Source of the DNA: Ascaphus truei
Lineage: Eukaryota > Chordata > Amphibia > Anura > Ascaphidae
Length of the DNA stretch: 64,000 nucleotides
Direction: 5' to 3'
Assembly: GCA_036426205.1 (NCBI GenBank)
Contig: CM071586.1
Coordinates: 10,454,383-10,518,382, forward strand
Program-made: the position numbers and the translations under genes
The notes under the pieces: generated by a model
Databases searched by the model: none
Told to the model about the DNA's origin: nothing
The model's input: only the letters and a program-made list of their open reading frames with translations
Part shown: piece after piece, positions 32,691 through 43,586 of the stretch
Layout of the letters: the number at the start of each line of letters is the position of its first letter
Numbering within the stretch: position 1 is the first letter of the stretch

Positions 32691-33308
32691 TATATATATA
32701 AAATGAACTTTGTATTAAGATGAAAGATTCGGTTTTCAGGAATTAATAAAATGTTACATTTTTTTTATTAGATTATACAAGAGCTTCCCACATCAATAGG
32801 GCCAGTGTGTTTATTAATAACATACATAAAACATTAATTCTGTTCTTGGTTACGGACATCAAACTCTTTAAACCATATATAACTGTACAGACCAAAATAC
32901 AAATGATTATACAGAGACAGGTGTTATGTTCATCTTACTGTGTAAAACTAAGCTAGAAAAAACATTTTGGTTTGTTGCTAAACTGTGTCTGAAAAGCACT
33001 TATTTCCTACATTTCCAGTTACCGGGTAAATAAAAAAAAAAAAGAAGTGGTTCTGTGGGTCTGCAAATAAATACTGCACGTATTGGTACTGCGGGTCTGT
33101 GAATTTTTTGGGAAAACCATATTTTGATTACAACCGCTCTACTCCCTGAAAAAATATTATACATTGATTTAAAAATCTTTGTGAGATCATAAAATTAATC
33201 TTAAATTTGACTATGTGGCATTCGTATGCTATTCATTACTCCATCAATATCTCACGCACGTGCATTGGTTGTGTAATATACTGTGGTGATGTTTTAAAAA
33301 AAAAAAAT

Positions 33309-34207
33309 TCACAATGAATCACTAATAGCTTTCCATTCACAGTGAGTTGTCTGGTGCTTAGCAAGCTGATAGCTCTGGGCAAACCGTTCCCCACAGTTTG
33401 AGCAAGAGAACGGTTTCTCTCCTGTGTGGATTCTCTGATGTTTAGCATGACCAGAGTAATCAGAAAAGCGTTTGCCGCAAACAGTGCACGCAAATGGTTT
33501 CTCCCCTGTGTGAGTTCTCTTATGCGTTATAAGTGATGACGCCCAAGAAAAGCGCCTCCCACATACAGGGCAAGCATAAGGTTTCTCTCCCGTGTGAATT
33601 CTCTGATGTCTAGAGAGATGCGAGTTACAAGAAAAATACTTCCCGCATTCAGAGCATACAGACAACTTTCCCGTTGCACCGCTGGAAAAATCCACCAACG
33701 ACTTCTTTCTGTGAATTCTTTCTTGCTTCACAAAAGGCTTACTTCTTTTTGAGTAAGCAAATGACTTGTCTACTATGCGAGTTCCCGGATGTATAACAAA
33801 AAATGAGTTTGGAGTAGAGATTTCTTCTCCGTGGTTTTTAAGATGAGACGCGTACATGGATTTGTGATTAAAACTCTTCCCACATTCACTGCAGTTATAG
33901 GTCTTTACAGGGATGTTTTTGCAAATTCTCACTACCTTCGTCTTCCCGTTGATGCTCTTCTCCTCATCTTCAGTAGACATCTCTTCTGTTGCTTTACATT
34001 TTCTCAAAGCATATTCCGGGGGGGTTGTGATACTTCCTGCTCCAGCCAAGTTTCTCGCTCCATTTCTATTCTCCTTCTTTAATTTCAATGGGCTGCTGCA
34101 CTGGTCTCCTGGATGATCCTGCAGGATATCTTTTTCTTTCTTTATACTATCTTGTGGCAAAAGAAAGTTGTGGGATCTTTCGGGTGTATTTCTGCTATTG
34201 GATGCGT
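33309..34207 (-). CDS. Gene A terminal exon, zinc fingers
   Basis: Acceptor TTTCCTACAG ends at 34208, and the exon joins in phase 1 (G|AC gives Asp). The stop is at 33309-33311. One separated finger ([10 protein letters not shown]...H-x4-H) comes first. About 70 residues later four tandem fingers follow: [51 protein letters not shown] and [17 protein letters not shown], joined by TGEKP-type linkers. Inferred helix contacts at -1/2/3/6 for these four are C/S/H/R, W/S/S/T, D/S/G/K and Q/Y/Q/K by simple position counting. Confidence 0.9.
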
Positions 34208-37200
34208 CTGTAGGAAATTAATACACTGTAATTAAATAATAATAATAATAATAATAATAACAACCAACGTATATATAAAATAGTAATCATAATAACTAAA
34301 GTATATAATAATAATATTAATAACTAACATATATAATAATAACTAGTAAGTATATATAGCTAAAATATACACAGTAAATGCATTTTTAACATTTAGGAGC
34401 CTATATTCTAAAAAAATGCATTTTTTGGTGAGTCGACATTTTTGTGCTAAAAAACAGCACAAACCTTCAACAAATGGTGCGTCATCATGTGAAGCATAAA
34501 TTCGTGGATCGAAATGAGGTAGGATTAGGGTGACCAGACGTCCTGGGTTATTTATTTATTATTATTTATTTAAAAAATATATTTTACAAGGAAGTAATAC
34601 ATTGAGAGTTACCTCTCGTTTTCAAGTATGTCCTGGGCATAGCGTTATGATGACAAATAATGCATGGTTACAAATACAGTTACATAAGTGATCAGGGTAT
34701 ACATTATATACAAGACATTGCGTGCACAGTTAAAGATAATATATATTATAGGCGTATGTAACTGTTACAGACCAGATTAAAATGTGAGACAGCCTTAGTT
34801 TTGAAAGAACGTAGACTGGTGGCGGCTGTGAGAGTCTCCGGTAGATTGTTCCAGTTTTGGGGTACACGGTAAGAGAAGGAGGAACGTCCGGATACTTTGC
34901 TGAGCCTTGGGACCATGAACAGTCTTTTGGAGTCAGATCTCAGATGATAAGTGCTGCATGTGGTAGGGGTGAGGCGCTTGTTCAGATAGACGGGTAGCTT
35001 GCCCATAAAGAATTTGAAGGCAAGACAGGAAAGATGAACTGTGCGCCTAGACTCGAGTGATGACCAATCTAGTTCTTTGAGCATTTCGCAGTGATGTGTG
35101 TTGTAGTTGCATTGGAGAACAAAACGGCATATTGAATTGTAGAGGGCATCAAGTTTGCTAAGGTGGATTTGGGGTGCCGAGCCATACTATGTCCCCATAG
35201 TCGATAATTGGTATTGGCATTTGCTGTGCGATACGCTTTCTGACCAGCAGACTTAGGGAGGATTTGTTCCTGTAAAGTACACCCAGTTTGGCATAGGTTT
35301 TGGATGTCAGGGTATCAATGTGAATCCCAAATGTTAAATGGGAGTCAAACCATCTGCCCAAGTATTTAAAACTATTAACAGGGGCTAGGATGGTATTAGC
35401 GTTGGTTCTGATTAGCCAGGACAGTGCCGTTTTTTGCTCTCTGTCCCGAGATTTGACTAAATGTCCCAGTTTTCTATCTAAATGCGCCGATCAATCGCGC
35501 ATGCGTGGCGATAGGGTGATCATATTCGACCAGCAAGCACCTAAGTATGATGCATAAAAAAATGGCGAGTGGGGGTGGAGGGGATGTGGTATGTTACATA
35601 GTTACATAGTAGTTACATAGTTACATAGTTACATAGTTGATGAGGTTGAAAAAAGACGTACGTTCATCAAGTTCAACCTATGCTAAATTTAGACGACAGA
35701 TACTTTATCCTATATCTATATTATTATATTATACTTATTGATCCAGAGGAAAGCAAACAAAAAACCCCAGAGACATATCATCCAATGATATCTCATAAGG
35801 GGAAAAAATAAATTCCTTCCTGACTCCAAGAATTGGCAATCAGATTACTCCCTGGATCAACATCCTTCCCATGTTTACGTATTTGGTATATCCCTGTATA
35901 CCTTCCCTTTCTAAAAAGATGTCCAATATTAATATAGGATTTAAAATATATTGCTTCTTTAAGGAGCACATTGCGAAACATAAGGTTAGTACAAACGCAC
36001 GAATAAGCGCAATTACATTCGAGATTGTTGAGCAGCAAATTTACGCCAACAATGCTACTTGAGACGCTTAGTACATAGAACTCTTAGGGGGTTATTATTT
36101 ATTCATCAGCAGTTTAGGCTATTTTCAACAGAAAATCACTATAGAGAGCACCACGGGGACCCTATTACGTAGTGACTACGTCATCCTCAAAGGGTCTGTT
36201 TAAGTTTTTTTCGGGGTTCGATTGCGTTACCATGGAGCGTCGGACGCCATCTGCCCAGGTGCAGAAACGGAGGAGTCCTTCTCCTCTTCCATTAACACAG
36301 AAAATTAGCACCGGGGTCACGTGACCGTTCTGTGGCGGATGGGCCGTGCACCACTCATAGGGTTAATAGTCCCAAGGGAGCCGATTCAACATTCGATGGC
36401 ACCTTTAAATCAAAATTATTTGAAGAGACTGTGAAAATTACTTACCGGCACATATTTCTACATGCATATCCTTCTCTTCAATGTCCCCTGGACCGCTTAC
36501 ACAAGGCTCTTCTCCTCTCTCGATGTTTGAAACACTCTCTGGATTCACACCGTGACAGCCTGTTTATTCCAGTACAGAAGGGTATGAGTTTGGATGACAT
36601 GCGCTCCATACTTTCAAAGATGTCTTCAAACGTGTATATTTGTCTTTGATTATTTCTCTATTCAATTTCATTTCCCAGGTTCACAATCTGGGTGGCACCA
36701 ACACATTTGCAGAGAAGAGTTGTAACATGTTAATATTATTATTCAACAAAATATTTCTAACATGGGTTTGTTATATCAAGATGTCACTCTAGAATTGAGT
36801 CTCAGCTTGTCCTTTACGTAACCTGGAATCGTGCCCAGACACTAGAATACGATGGCACCTCGATCGGAATTAGAAAAGATCTTCTCTTACCAAGAGAGGT
36901 CTGGTGGCCCTCCATCATGACGTCCTTGTAGAGCTCCTTGTGTCCTTCTAAATACTCCCACTCCTCCATGGAGAAATAGACGGCAACATCATCACACTGT
37001 ATAGGTACCTGTAATACAAGGAATGCCCCTGTAAGAGACAGGTGCAGAGGTACAACCAAGGAGACATATTTGGGGAAAATAAACCATAGCTTTTCTTCAA
37101 CCCATAGCCTTAAGCAATAGAGATTTAAGAAAGCAACCAAATAAACAAACAAACACCCTATCCCTTTGTAAGGGTTAACTCACTTTTCCAGTCCCTATCT

Positions 37201-40200
37201 GCAGGGGGCTCTTTATGTCAGTCTCTGGGTTGTGTCCGTTGGGAGCCACCCTCTGCCGGGTTCCAGGGTCCGCTGTGCCCTGGAAAAGAGATCTGGTTCA
37301 TAGGGATCTTGCTGGCAGCACAGTCCTATGCTCAAGACCACTTGTTCCTGGGAATCTCTTCTGACAGCACAGTCCCTCTGTGCTCAAGAGATCTCCTGCA
37401 GTTGAAGCAGGAGGCTTTTCTACCTGTATGATGAGCCAGGTGGAGACTGGTTAATTGTCTGTGGCTGCAATTAACCAGCTCCGTGCTGGATTCTTCAGAC
37501 CAATATAGGCTTTCTATTGAAGCCCTTTTAGACTGAAGTTCTGCCCTGGCACAGCCCCTATCAGTATCCAGGCATGGTATTTGGTTTTATGGGACTACTT
37601 TGCTTATGGGAACCCAAGAGAGCAAGGTTAATAACCCTGAGTACATTCAGCAGAATGTGTACAGGCTTAAACTCATATTTGGCATTTGGTGTGGAATTCA
37701 TTGAGGCTTCCCCTTACACCCTTAACAGAAGGATACAGAGACGTTTACAGGTGTATGTATATACACACATGCCGAGAGGTACATGGACAGACAACCATAC
37801 AGACGGTAACAAAAACGGGTCTTGTCCTCAAAACCAAGTAGGTGGCTACCCAGAGACACACACACGGGCACAGAAAGGCAGACACACGGACATCCACACA
37901 CATTAAGGAAATATTAATGAAAGGTTCTTCTCCACAACATTACCTATTTTGAACGTGATCTCCATGTCATGTTCTTTGATCCACTTTTACTTCTTAACCA
38001 TTGTGCCCTATAAGCTTCTGCCTACCGTATCACACAGCTTTTCAGCACAGCCTTATAGCCTGTTCATTTATGTAACTGTATCTGTCATTTTAACTCTACC
38101 CAGGACATACTTGAAAACGAGAGGTAACTCTCAATGTATTACTTCCTGGTAAAACATTTTTATAAATAAATAAAAAATTGTAACTTACTGCTAAAACGCG
38201 AATGCCTGCCCTTATCCTCTCCCGTCTGGATTACTGTAACATGCTACTAACAGGCCTCCCTGCCTCACAACTTTCTCCTTTGCAACCTATCCAGAAGTCA
38301 GCTGCTAGAATAATTGCACTTTCTCCCAAAACAGGTCTCTGCTCATCTCTTTAAATCCCTCTCCTGGCTTCCCGTCAAAGTTCGGATCACCTACAGTACA
38401 AAGTTCTCCTCATTTCAAGGCTCTCCACTCATCTGCTAGCCCCTACATATCAGCTTGTTCTCTCGCCATGCCCCTGTTCGGCTCCTGTGCTCTACCCATA
38501 ACCGTCTCTTCTCCGCCCCTTTCACCTCTACTGCTCTCTCACCTTAAACCCTTTCCCCCCCACTGCCCCTTACCCGTGGAACTCCCTCACACTCAGTATA
38601 CGTCAAGCACCTTATCGCCCCACCTTCAAGTCAAACCTTAAAACCCACCTCTTAGATGAGCTTGGACTCATGGCTACTGTCTCACACTCACAGTCACTCC
38701 TACCAATGACTGCCATCTACTGCGCTCATTCCCTCACCTGCTGTCTCTGCAAGTCTCCCATCATACCCCTTAGATTGTAAGCTCTCCGGGGCAGGGATTT
38801 CCTTTCCTATTGCCTGATCTAATTTGTTGCACTTATTGTCGTATTGTACTGTAATGTCTCTAAGGTAAAGAACCAAGTACAGCTGTGGGCGCTATATAAA
38901 TAAAGATATACATGCTACATACATACATACATACATACATACAGTTTGGGTTAAAGAAGAGCAGAGCCAATAAACCTTCTCACCGACAGCTGTTTCGACC
39001 GTTTGGGTCTCATCAGTGTGGGGATGGTTATGCTGGCTCTGCAATGTGAAGCTGGGATAGGTTTCACCCGCACCTTAAATAAGTTAGGGTGGGTAAAAAG
39101 TGAAGAAAAAAAACCCTCCAATTGTACAGTTACAGCAAAAGGTGACACTGTGTGCTCATTTGCATGTCATTTCCCAGAATCCCTGGCTGCAGTGGAAGCA
39201 CTGTATGCCGAGATAATGGTGAAAAGCAACAGACCTGTCTGAGACATGCGAACATTATATTTATATTTGCTGTAAAGTGTATACTGTATGGTGCAAGGTT
39301 TTTGTCACTTTTCGACATAGGAGAATACACACAGCTAGGAGGAGTTATTCATATCCAGTAATCGATATGTAATTGTAGGAAGTTCAATAACATAAATATC
39401 CCTTCTATGATTATTGTGCTATAAGAAGACAGCAGCAGAGGGTAGCGTTACGAGACTCGATGAGCTGGGTGTTGCCCAACATTCCAAGTCTTCTCCTCCA
39501 ACATTTGCGTCAATTACACCGCGCCCCCAATATCTACATTTCCCAGAACAATCCTACCCAACCACAGGCTTACAGATACACCTTCCATCTAGGGCTTAAA
39601 GACTAAATAAAGTTGGAAGTATGGGCTATTATCCACCTCTCCAGTCAACAAATGATTGTCCTTGATGGAGTGTTCCACGGTCTTCTCTGTCACCATCTTC
39701 TTCTCATCATTTCTGTGATGTATCGGTGAGTCAGTTGGATGCTCCATGATGGAGGTCTGAGTCTTCAAGAAGTTTTCTGGCCCACAAGGACCGCGGCTGT
39801 AGGAGTCATGCTTCTTCACCACTATATATTCCTACAAAATGATAAGGGATAGGATGATATGTCAAAGCTGGAGTAAGAGGAACAAAGACTTTGTGTCACG
39901 TGTCTCTTTTGGAAGAAGATCTAACTCTCCCTAAGAGTTCCATATCTTTAGTGACTTCCCCAACAATGCTTTCTATATGGTCACTGATTCCACTGCACCC
40001 AAAAGTAATCACTTTCCTCTGCCCAAAGATTAATTCTAATACAATCCTTTTCCTATCCCCAAGAACATCCTTCTGACACCATGCATCTAATTGCTGTTCT
40101 TCCACCAAATCATGTTCCTTAATGACCTGTGCTCAATCATCTTGCCTGCTCCCAGGCTCTTCCTATATCTAATTAGATCTGCCCATTGATGTTATATATG

Positions 40201-40778
40201 GGATAATGTAAGGTGGATGTTAAAGTGACTTAATTAGGACATCCTCACCACAAACCTTTCTTGATGATCCTGGTGGTGATCCATGAAACAGGATAAACTT
40301 GATACCTGATCTTGTATTCGATTGGATACTTTAAACCTTTCCGATACTGATTTTCCAGTCTGGGAAGTATGAGTAATTCTATCTTGCATGGATTACCTCT
40401 GTCCTCATAACATTTTATCATCTCAGAAATAATCTGGGGGAGGGGTGGGGGGGGGGGACATGCTGACTCAATAAGTGCTTCACGTATGATGAATATACTA
40501 ATCAATCAAGAATGGACAACTATTGTCCTTTGATGTTGCATCTCAAAGTACCTCACATAGTAATGAGCCTGCTATAGGGAAGAAGGTAAGAGTGGTGCCA
40601 TTAGGACCTTATCCAGCAACTCTCACCTCTCCAGTCATCAAGAAGATGATCTGCAGGGCGTGATTCAAGATCTTCTCAGTCATCCGCTTTTTGTCCGTGT
40701 TCATCATCAGTGAGTTCATTATATGCTCCGAAAACGGGCGCTAGTCCTTGTGGAAGTATTCGACCTTGGAGGTGTCCT
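33309..40778 (-). CDS. KRAB C2H2 zinc-finger gene A (multi-exon)
   Basis: Predicted exons in coding order: 40627-40778 (start ATG at 40719), 39637-39831, 36891-37008 and 33309-34207. Junction phases agree: 0, 0, then 1. The product would be a nuclear DNA-binding transcriptional regulator: a leucine-rich N-terminal exon, an EYIVVKK exon, a KRAB A box, then an acidic/charged linker with one isolated zinc finger and four C-terminal TGEK-linked fingers. Compared with gene B, the PVNEDT-type exon between KRAB and fingers was not found, and the donor after the second exon is weak (GTGGAT). The intron after the KRAB exon holds LINE insertions. Target DNA cannot be stated. All four exons are open, so the gene may be functional with a shortened linker, or be decaying. 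Confidence 0.75.
34540..35450 (-). mobile_element. L2/Rex-like LINE 3' fragment in an intron of gene A
   Basis: Minus-strand protein: [78 protein letters not shown] and NWNNLPETL. The 3' UTR includes GAGAGTTACCTCTCGTTTTC (plus sense), also found in opposite orientation at 38110-38150. Frameshifts and 5' truncation make it dead. Confidence 0.8.
35595..36010 (-). mobile_element. CR1 LINE 3' end in an intron of gene A
   Basis: Begins (plus sense) with a GTTACATA array and GATGAGGTTGAAAAAAGACG, the reverse complement of the CR1 3' end at 16440. It continues to AAGATGTCCAA. Short, 5'-truncated and non-coding. 36010-36890 beyond it holds no recognised feature. Confidence 0.85.
36891..37008 (-). 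CDS. Gene A KRAB A-box exon
   Basis: Acceptor TTGTATTACAG precedes 37008; donor G|GTAAGAG follows 36891. The exon is 118 bp, entering in phase 0 and leaving in phase 1. It encodes [17 protein letters not shown] followed by [18 protein letters not shown]. The DV, EEW and MME positions that mark a KRAB A box are all kept. KRAB boxes recruit co-repressors such as TRIM28 in mammals; whether amphibian boxes do so is uncertain. Confidence 0.9.
37009..38094. other. Intronic sequence, no gene recognised
   Basis: Mixed sequence between the KRAB exon and an L2 fragment. 37740-37905 contains short CACA-type runs. No exon or named repeat is recognised. Confidence 0.4.
38095..38180 (+). mobile_element. 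LINE 3'-tail fragment
   Basis: GAAAACGAGAGGTAACTCTC and ATGTATTACTTCCTGG followed by (ATAA)n match, in the opposite orientation, the 3' UTR of the L2/Rex-like copy at 34560-34630. Confidence 0.7.
38185..38945 (+). mobile_element. L2 LINE 3' end in gene A intron
   Basis: [17 protein letters not shown] coding (38207-38260) with frameshifts, then SRHAPV- and WNSLTLS-like fragments, the L2 3' UTR (TAAGCTCTCCGGGGCAGGGA), GGGCGCTATATAAATAAAG and a (CATA)n tail ending near 38942. Same family as 26726-31053. Confidence 0.85.
38955..39240 (-). mobile_element. Hammerhead-motif repeat, family H3
   Basis: Non-coding sequence immediately following the L2 (CATA)n tail, carrying a hammerhead-like core on the minus strand at 38981-39020. 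Extent uncertain. 39240-39636 shows nothing further. Confidence 0.4.
38981..39020 (-). ncRNA. Near-canonical hammerhead-like motif, minus strand
   Basis: On the minus strand: CACA, CTGATGA, stem II GACC-CAAAC-GGTC, GAAA, stem III palindrome ACAGCTGT, C as position 17, then GGTG. The core and both junctions match the hammerhead consensus with no extra base. GUC is the classical cleavage triplet. Stem I pairs three of four positions (GTG with CAC; the first is G-A). Stem III is a palindrome without loop, which would need dimer formation. Confidence 0.6.
39637..39831 (-). CDS. Gene A second coding exon
   Basis: Acceptor ATTTTGTAG ends at 39832; 195 bp, 65 codons, phase 0 at both sides. It begins [10 protein letters not shown] and ends DNHLLTGE, parallel to gene B exon 2 (DYIVVKK...ELITGE). 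The donor GTGGAT is weak. The role of this exon type is not known to me; it is a conserved spacer before KRAB. Confidence 0.8.
40627..40778 (-). CDS. Gene A first coding exon
   Basis: Acceptor AACTGCAG ends at 40779. Coding from ATG at 40719-40717 gives 31 residues, [20 protein letters not shown] and on to FLMTGE, ending at donor GAG|GTGAGA. A second in-frame ATG pair at 40707-40702 aligns with the start of gene B. The upstream 5' UTR part resembles gene B's exon (AGG-ACACC against AGG-TCACC). Confidence 0.8.
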
Positions 40779-40984
40779 CTGCAGTTAGTGATAAGCACTG
40801 TATGTAATATGGACCTATACTTATCCTGTAATATCATTATATGGAGAAGAGGGAGAGAGAGAAATCCGGTTGACACAAAATAAGAGGGATAGATGTAAAT
40901 TGACAAAAAAAAATCCTCTAGTAGTTCGCCTTAGTTCCATGTGTGGTAAAATAAATAGTTAGAAAGTATTATATGATCAGAAGA

Positions 40985-41095
40985 GTTTATTTTCCCATAG
41001 AACATCTGATAACCCGACGTTTGGTTACTCCTGAAGAAGGTCTCCGAGGACCGAAACGTTGGATTATCATGTGTTCCATGAGAAAAATAAACGCT
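40985..41095 (+). mobile_element. Foldback repeat with a hammerhead-like core at its centre
   Basis: Left arm (about 40990-41022, TTTTCCCATAGAACATCTGA and on) and right arm (about 41055-41087) are inverted repeats over about 32 bp with a few mismatches. Between them lies CTGAAGA (41031-41037), one A, stem GGTC (41039-41042) with GACC (41049-41052), GAAA (41053-41056) and ACGT. AATAAA follows at 41089. Confidence 0.65.
41028..41068 (+). ncRNA. Hammerhead-like motif within the foldback
   Basis: Core CTGAAGA and GAAA are intact, and stem II is 4 bp (GGTC with GACC). The motif can be read as type I (palindromic stem III ACGT, weak stem I). Alternatively it is type III, with the long foldback arms forming a 13-bp stem III (about 41008-41020 with 41056-41068) and U at position 17. 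Stem I is weak in both readings. Confidence 0.35.
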
Positions 41096-41275
41096 TCTTA
41101 TCGGCAATTTTGTGTGTCCAGCACCAATACTACGACTGCTCCGGTGATCATATAATACTTTCTATATTAATGTATTTATCAGATCCTCCAACAATGGGCC
41201 CACGATACTTACGATAGTGGGCAACACGATATAACTCCAAAAGGGACGTACATTACCCTCACAAATATACATATA

Positions 41276-41484
41276 CAGCTCAACCCCCTTATAACGCGGT
41301 GCTTGGGGTCCAAAGAATCACATCGCGTTATAAGCGGATCGCGGTAGAAATAATGTACAATTGTATTTAAGACGCCAAGAATCGTGTTGTAAAGTGTTCA
41401 TAAATACGATAAATTGGGAGCCACGCTGGCACCGCGCTATATGCGGATTCGCGTTGTAACGGAGCGCGCTATAACGGGGTTGAG
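41276..41484. mobile_element. MITE with CTCAACCCC termini
   Basis: Left CTCAACCCCCTTATAACGCG (41279) and inverted right CTCAACCCCGTTATAGCGCG (41484) form terminal inverted repeats, with TA-rich flanks (TATACAG left, TATA right). About 206 bp, non-coding. Tc1/mariner-type by appearance. Confidence 0.75.
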
Positions 41485-41564
41485 TATATTTCGCACTTAT
41501 ATTCACGGAATATTTTTCCTCTTACCTGTATGAGTTGTCACTATGTATATACACTGATGGAGAG

Positions 41565-41945
41565 TTTTTGAAGAGGGGGGAAGAGGAGGGGGGAAAGAGA
41601 AGGGAGAGGAGGGGGGAGAGAGAAGGGAGAGGAGGGTGGTGGAGAGGAAGAGGGGGACAAAGAGAGTGGGGAAGAGGGGGGAAGAGGGAGGAGAGGAGGA
41701 GGGGAGGAGAGAGAGATGGGGGGGAAGAAGAGGGTGGAGGGAGAGAGGGGGGAGGGAGAGAGGGGGGGAAGAGGAGGGGGAGGGAGAGAGAGGGGGGAGT
41801 GAGAGGGGGTGGAGTGGGGGGAGTGAGAGGGGGTTGAGGGGGTGGGAGAGGGAGGGGGAAGGAGAGAGGGGGGATGGAGAGAGGGGGGAAGAAGGGGGAA
41901 GAGGGGGGGAAGAGAGGGGGGGGGGCGGTGGGAGAGGGGTGTGTG
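41565..41945 (+). repeat. Polypurine tract, GA/GGGGA-rich, about 380 bp
   Basis: Almost pure purine on the plus strand (AGAGGGGGGAAGAGGAGG-type units) with rare T. Long frames through it on either strand (E/R/G-rich or P/S/L-rich) are low-complexity artefacts. Confidence 0.95.
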
Positions 41946-42299
41946 TATATATATATATATATAATTATTTTTAAAGTTCATTAGTCTCCATATACATATA
42001 TTCTAGGTTTTTTTAAATATATATTTATATTATTAGATTTAGCATTTCTAATGTTTTCGTTTTAGTGCATTATACTGCTGAGACTTTTTTCCCCTTTAAC
42101 GCGTGATTCCGTTTGTCCCCTCCTCCTCACGCTCCAAATTCTTCCAATTGTTTATATGTATATTATATATGAGTTGTATTGTAATTGTGTAATCATTGGT
42201 TGTCTCTATTTCAGTATGTGTTTATCTGTGCATTTTAGCACCAAGTAATATTTATTGATTCCATGAAGGGGTTAAGTTTTAGATCAGTGGCTGAGAGTT

Positions 42300-43010
42300 C
42301 TCTCATTAGCTATTCACTACGTGGATTCGTTGATGGTTCTCAGGCAGTCCTATTAGTTAGATTAAGTTTCAGCCTGACAACGTGAGAGTACTGCACTTCA
42401 AGCACTGACACTAGGAACTACCCATAAACCCTCTGAAGAAGTCGCAGTCTGGGCCACGAAACGCGTAAGGAAGTCCTTCACCCGGCACTACATCATCAAG
42501 TGACGACACGGCCGTGGAAGGATCGTGAACACCACTTTGGCCAGTAGCAGGGAATTGTCCATCTACCTCGGGCATCCCCTACCTTGCGACGGGCAGTCTG
42601 CAGTCGGAGAGCGGTGCACGCAGTCCTGAGACGGTTCTCCATCTCCGTTGGCGGTGACATTGATGCACAAATGCTCGTTTTTATTTGAAGCTTTGTAAGT
42701 GCGCTCGATTCCCCTGTACCCCTTTCCCTTCCCCAATAAATTTGATATTGCGCTATGGCGTTGCGCTCTCTCTCTCTCTCTTTTCTGCGTCTACTATAGG
42801 GTTTGGTTTGATCCTTGTGAGAGCAGCAGTGTACCCCCACAGCTGTGATTGGACTTTATCATTTTCTTTCTATTGGATGGTTTTCTGGGACTGGTTGATT
42901 TGTGTTACGTGTCATGTCCCTTATCTCTGCTATATTGTATGCTTTTATCATGAACCCCTTGTGTATTTCATCTCAGCTAGCATCAGTTTGTTCACATGAA
43001 TGGTTGATTA
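42300..43010 (+). mobile_element. Hammerhead-motif repeat family H1, copy 2
   Basis: Homologous along most of its length to 31090-31760, from CAGCCTGACAACG through CTTCCCCAATAAA, GCGCTATGG, GCGCTCTCTCTCTCT to TGGGACTGGT. Orientation is the same. Non-coding. Confidence 0.65.
42430..42470 (+). ncRNA. Hammerhead-like motif in H1 copy 2
   Basis: CCT, CTGAAGA, then a stem II that is damaged (GTCGC against GCCAC), GAAA, palindrome ACGCGT, A as position 17, AGG. Stem I CCT with AGG is perfect over 3 bp, whereas copy 1 has a wobble. Here position 17 is permissive while stem II has decayed. Confidence 0.4.
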
Positions 43011-43084
43011 TTTTTTTTAATTTAACAATATTTAAAAAAAAATATTTTTTGGGTTATAGCGCGACAAGAGGGTCTCATTAGATA

Positions 43085-43118
43085 TATATATATTTTGTAT
43101 AAATATATATATAAGATA

Positions 43119-43160
<42 letters not shown>

Positions 43161-43166
43161 ATATAT
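43085..43166. repeat. (TA)n microsatellite
   Basis: TATATA runs with small interruptions, adjacent to the palindrome. Confidence 0.95.
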
Positions 43167-43416
43167 CTAGTTTGGGGGTGATTTGATGACCGGAGTTAAG
43201 AACCCCAGTGTTAAGGCAGAATAACCCATTGAGTGTGGACTTGAACTAATGTGGCATTTATATTAGCCCCTGAATATTCATTGTGGATATATATATCCAC
43301 AATGAATAGTCAGGGGCTAATATAAATGCCACATTAGTTCAAGTCCACACTCAATGGGTTATTCTGCCTTAACACTGGGGTTCTTAACTCCGGTCATCAA
43401 ATCACCCCCAAACTAG
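43167..43416. repeat. Near-perfect 250-bp palindrome
   Basis: The sequence from CTAGTTTGGGGG (43167) to CCCCCAAACTAG (43416) is its own reverse complement, centred between 43291 and 43292 in GTGGATATATATATCCAC. Only one arm mismatch is seen (CTGAATATTC against CTGACTATTC). There is no spacer. The right arm also forms the left end of the MITE at 43375-43586. Confidence 0.95.
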
Positions 43417-43586
43417 TCAGGTTTTGTTAGATATCACTGCTTCAGCACAGGTGGCTCAATCAGTGGCTCAGCCAAAGACTCAGTTGAAGACTGAGCTACT
43501 GATTGAGCCACCTGTAATGAGGCAGGGATATCCTCAAAGCCTTACCTGTTTGGGGGGTTTTGAGGGCTGGAGTTGGGAACCCCTGC
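43375..43586. mobile_element. MITE-like element with GGGGTTC-type termini
   Basis: Left CTGGGGTTCTTAACTCCGG and inverted right GGGGTTCCCAACTCCAGCCC form the termini. Inside, CAGGTGGCTCAATCAGT and ACTGATTGAGCCACCTG form a second inverted pair. Typical of non-autonomous foldback-type elements; the superfamily is uncertain. Confidence 0.6.

Noticed and set aside
37172..37280. Possible additional exon of gene A upstream of KRAB
   Set aside because: The minus-strand reading has stops in the frame needed and no family similarity; splice signals are not convincing.
41535..41981. E/R/G-rich and P/S/L-rich open frames
   Set aside because: Low-complexity translation of a polypurine tract on its two strands.
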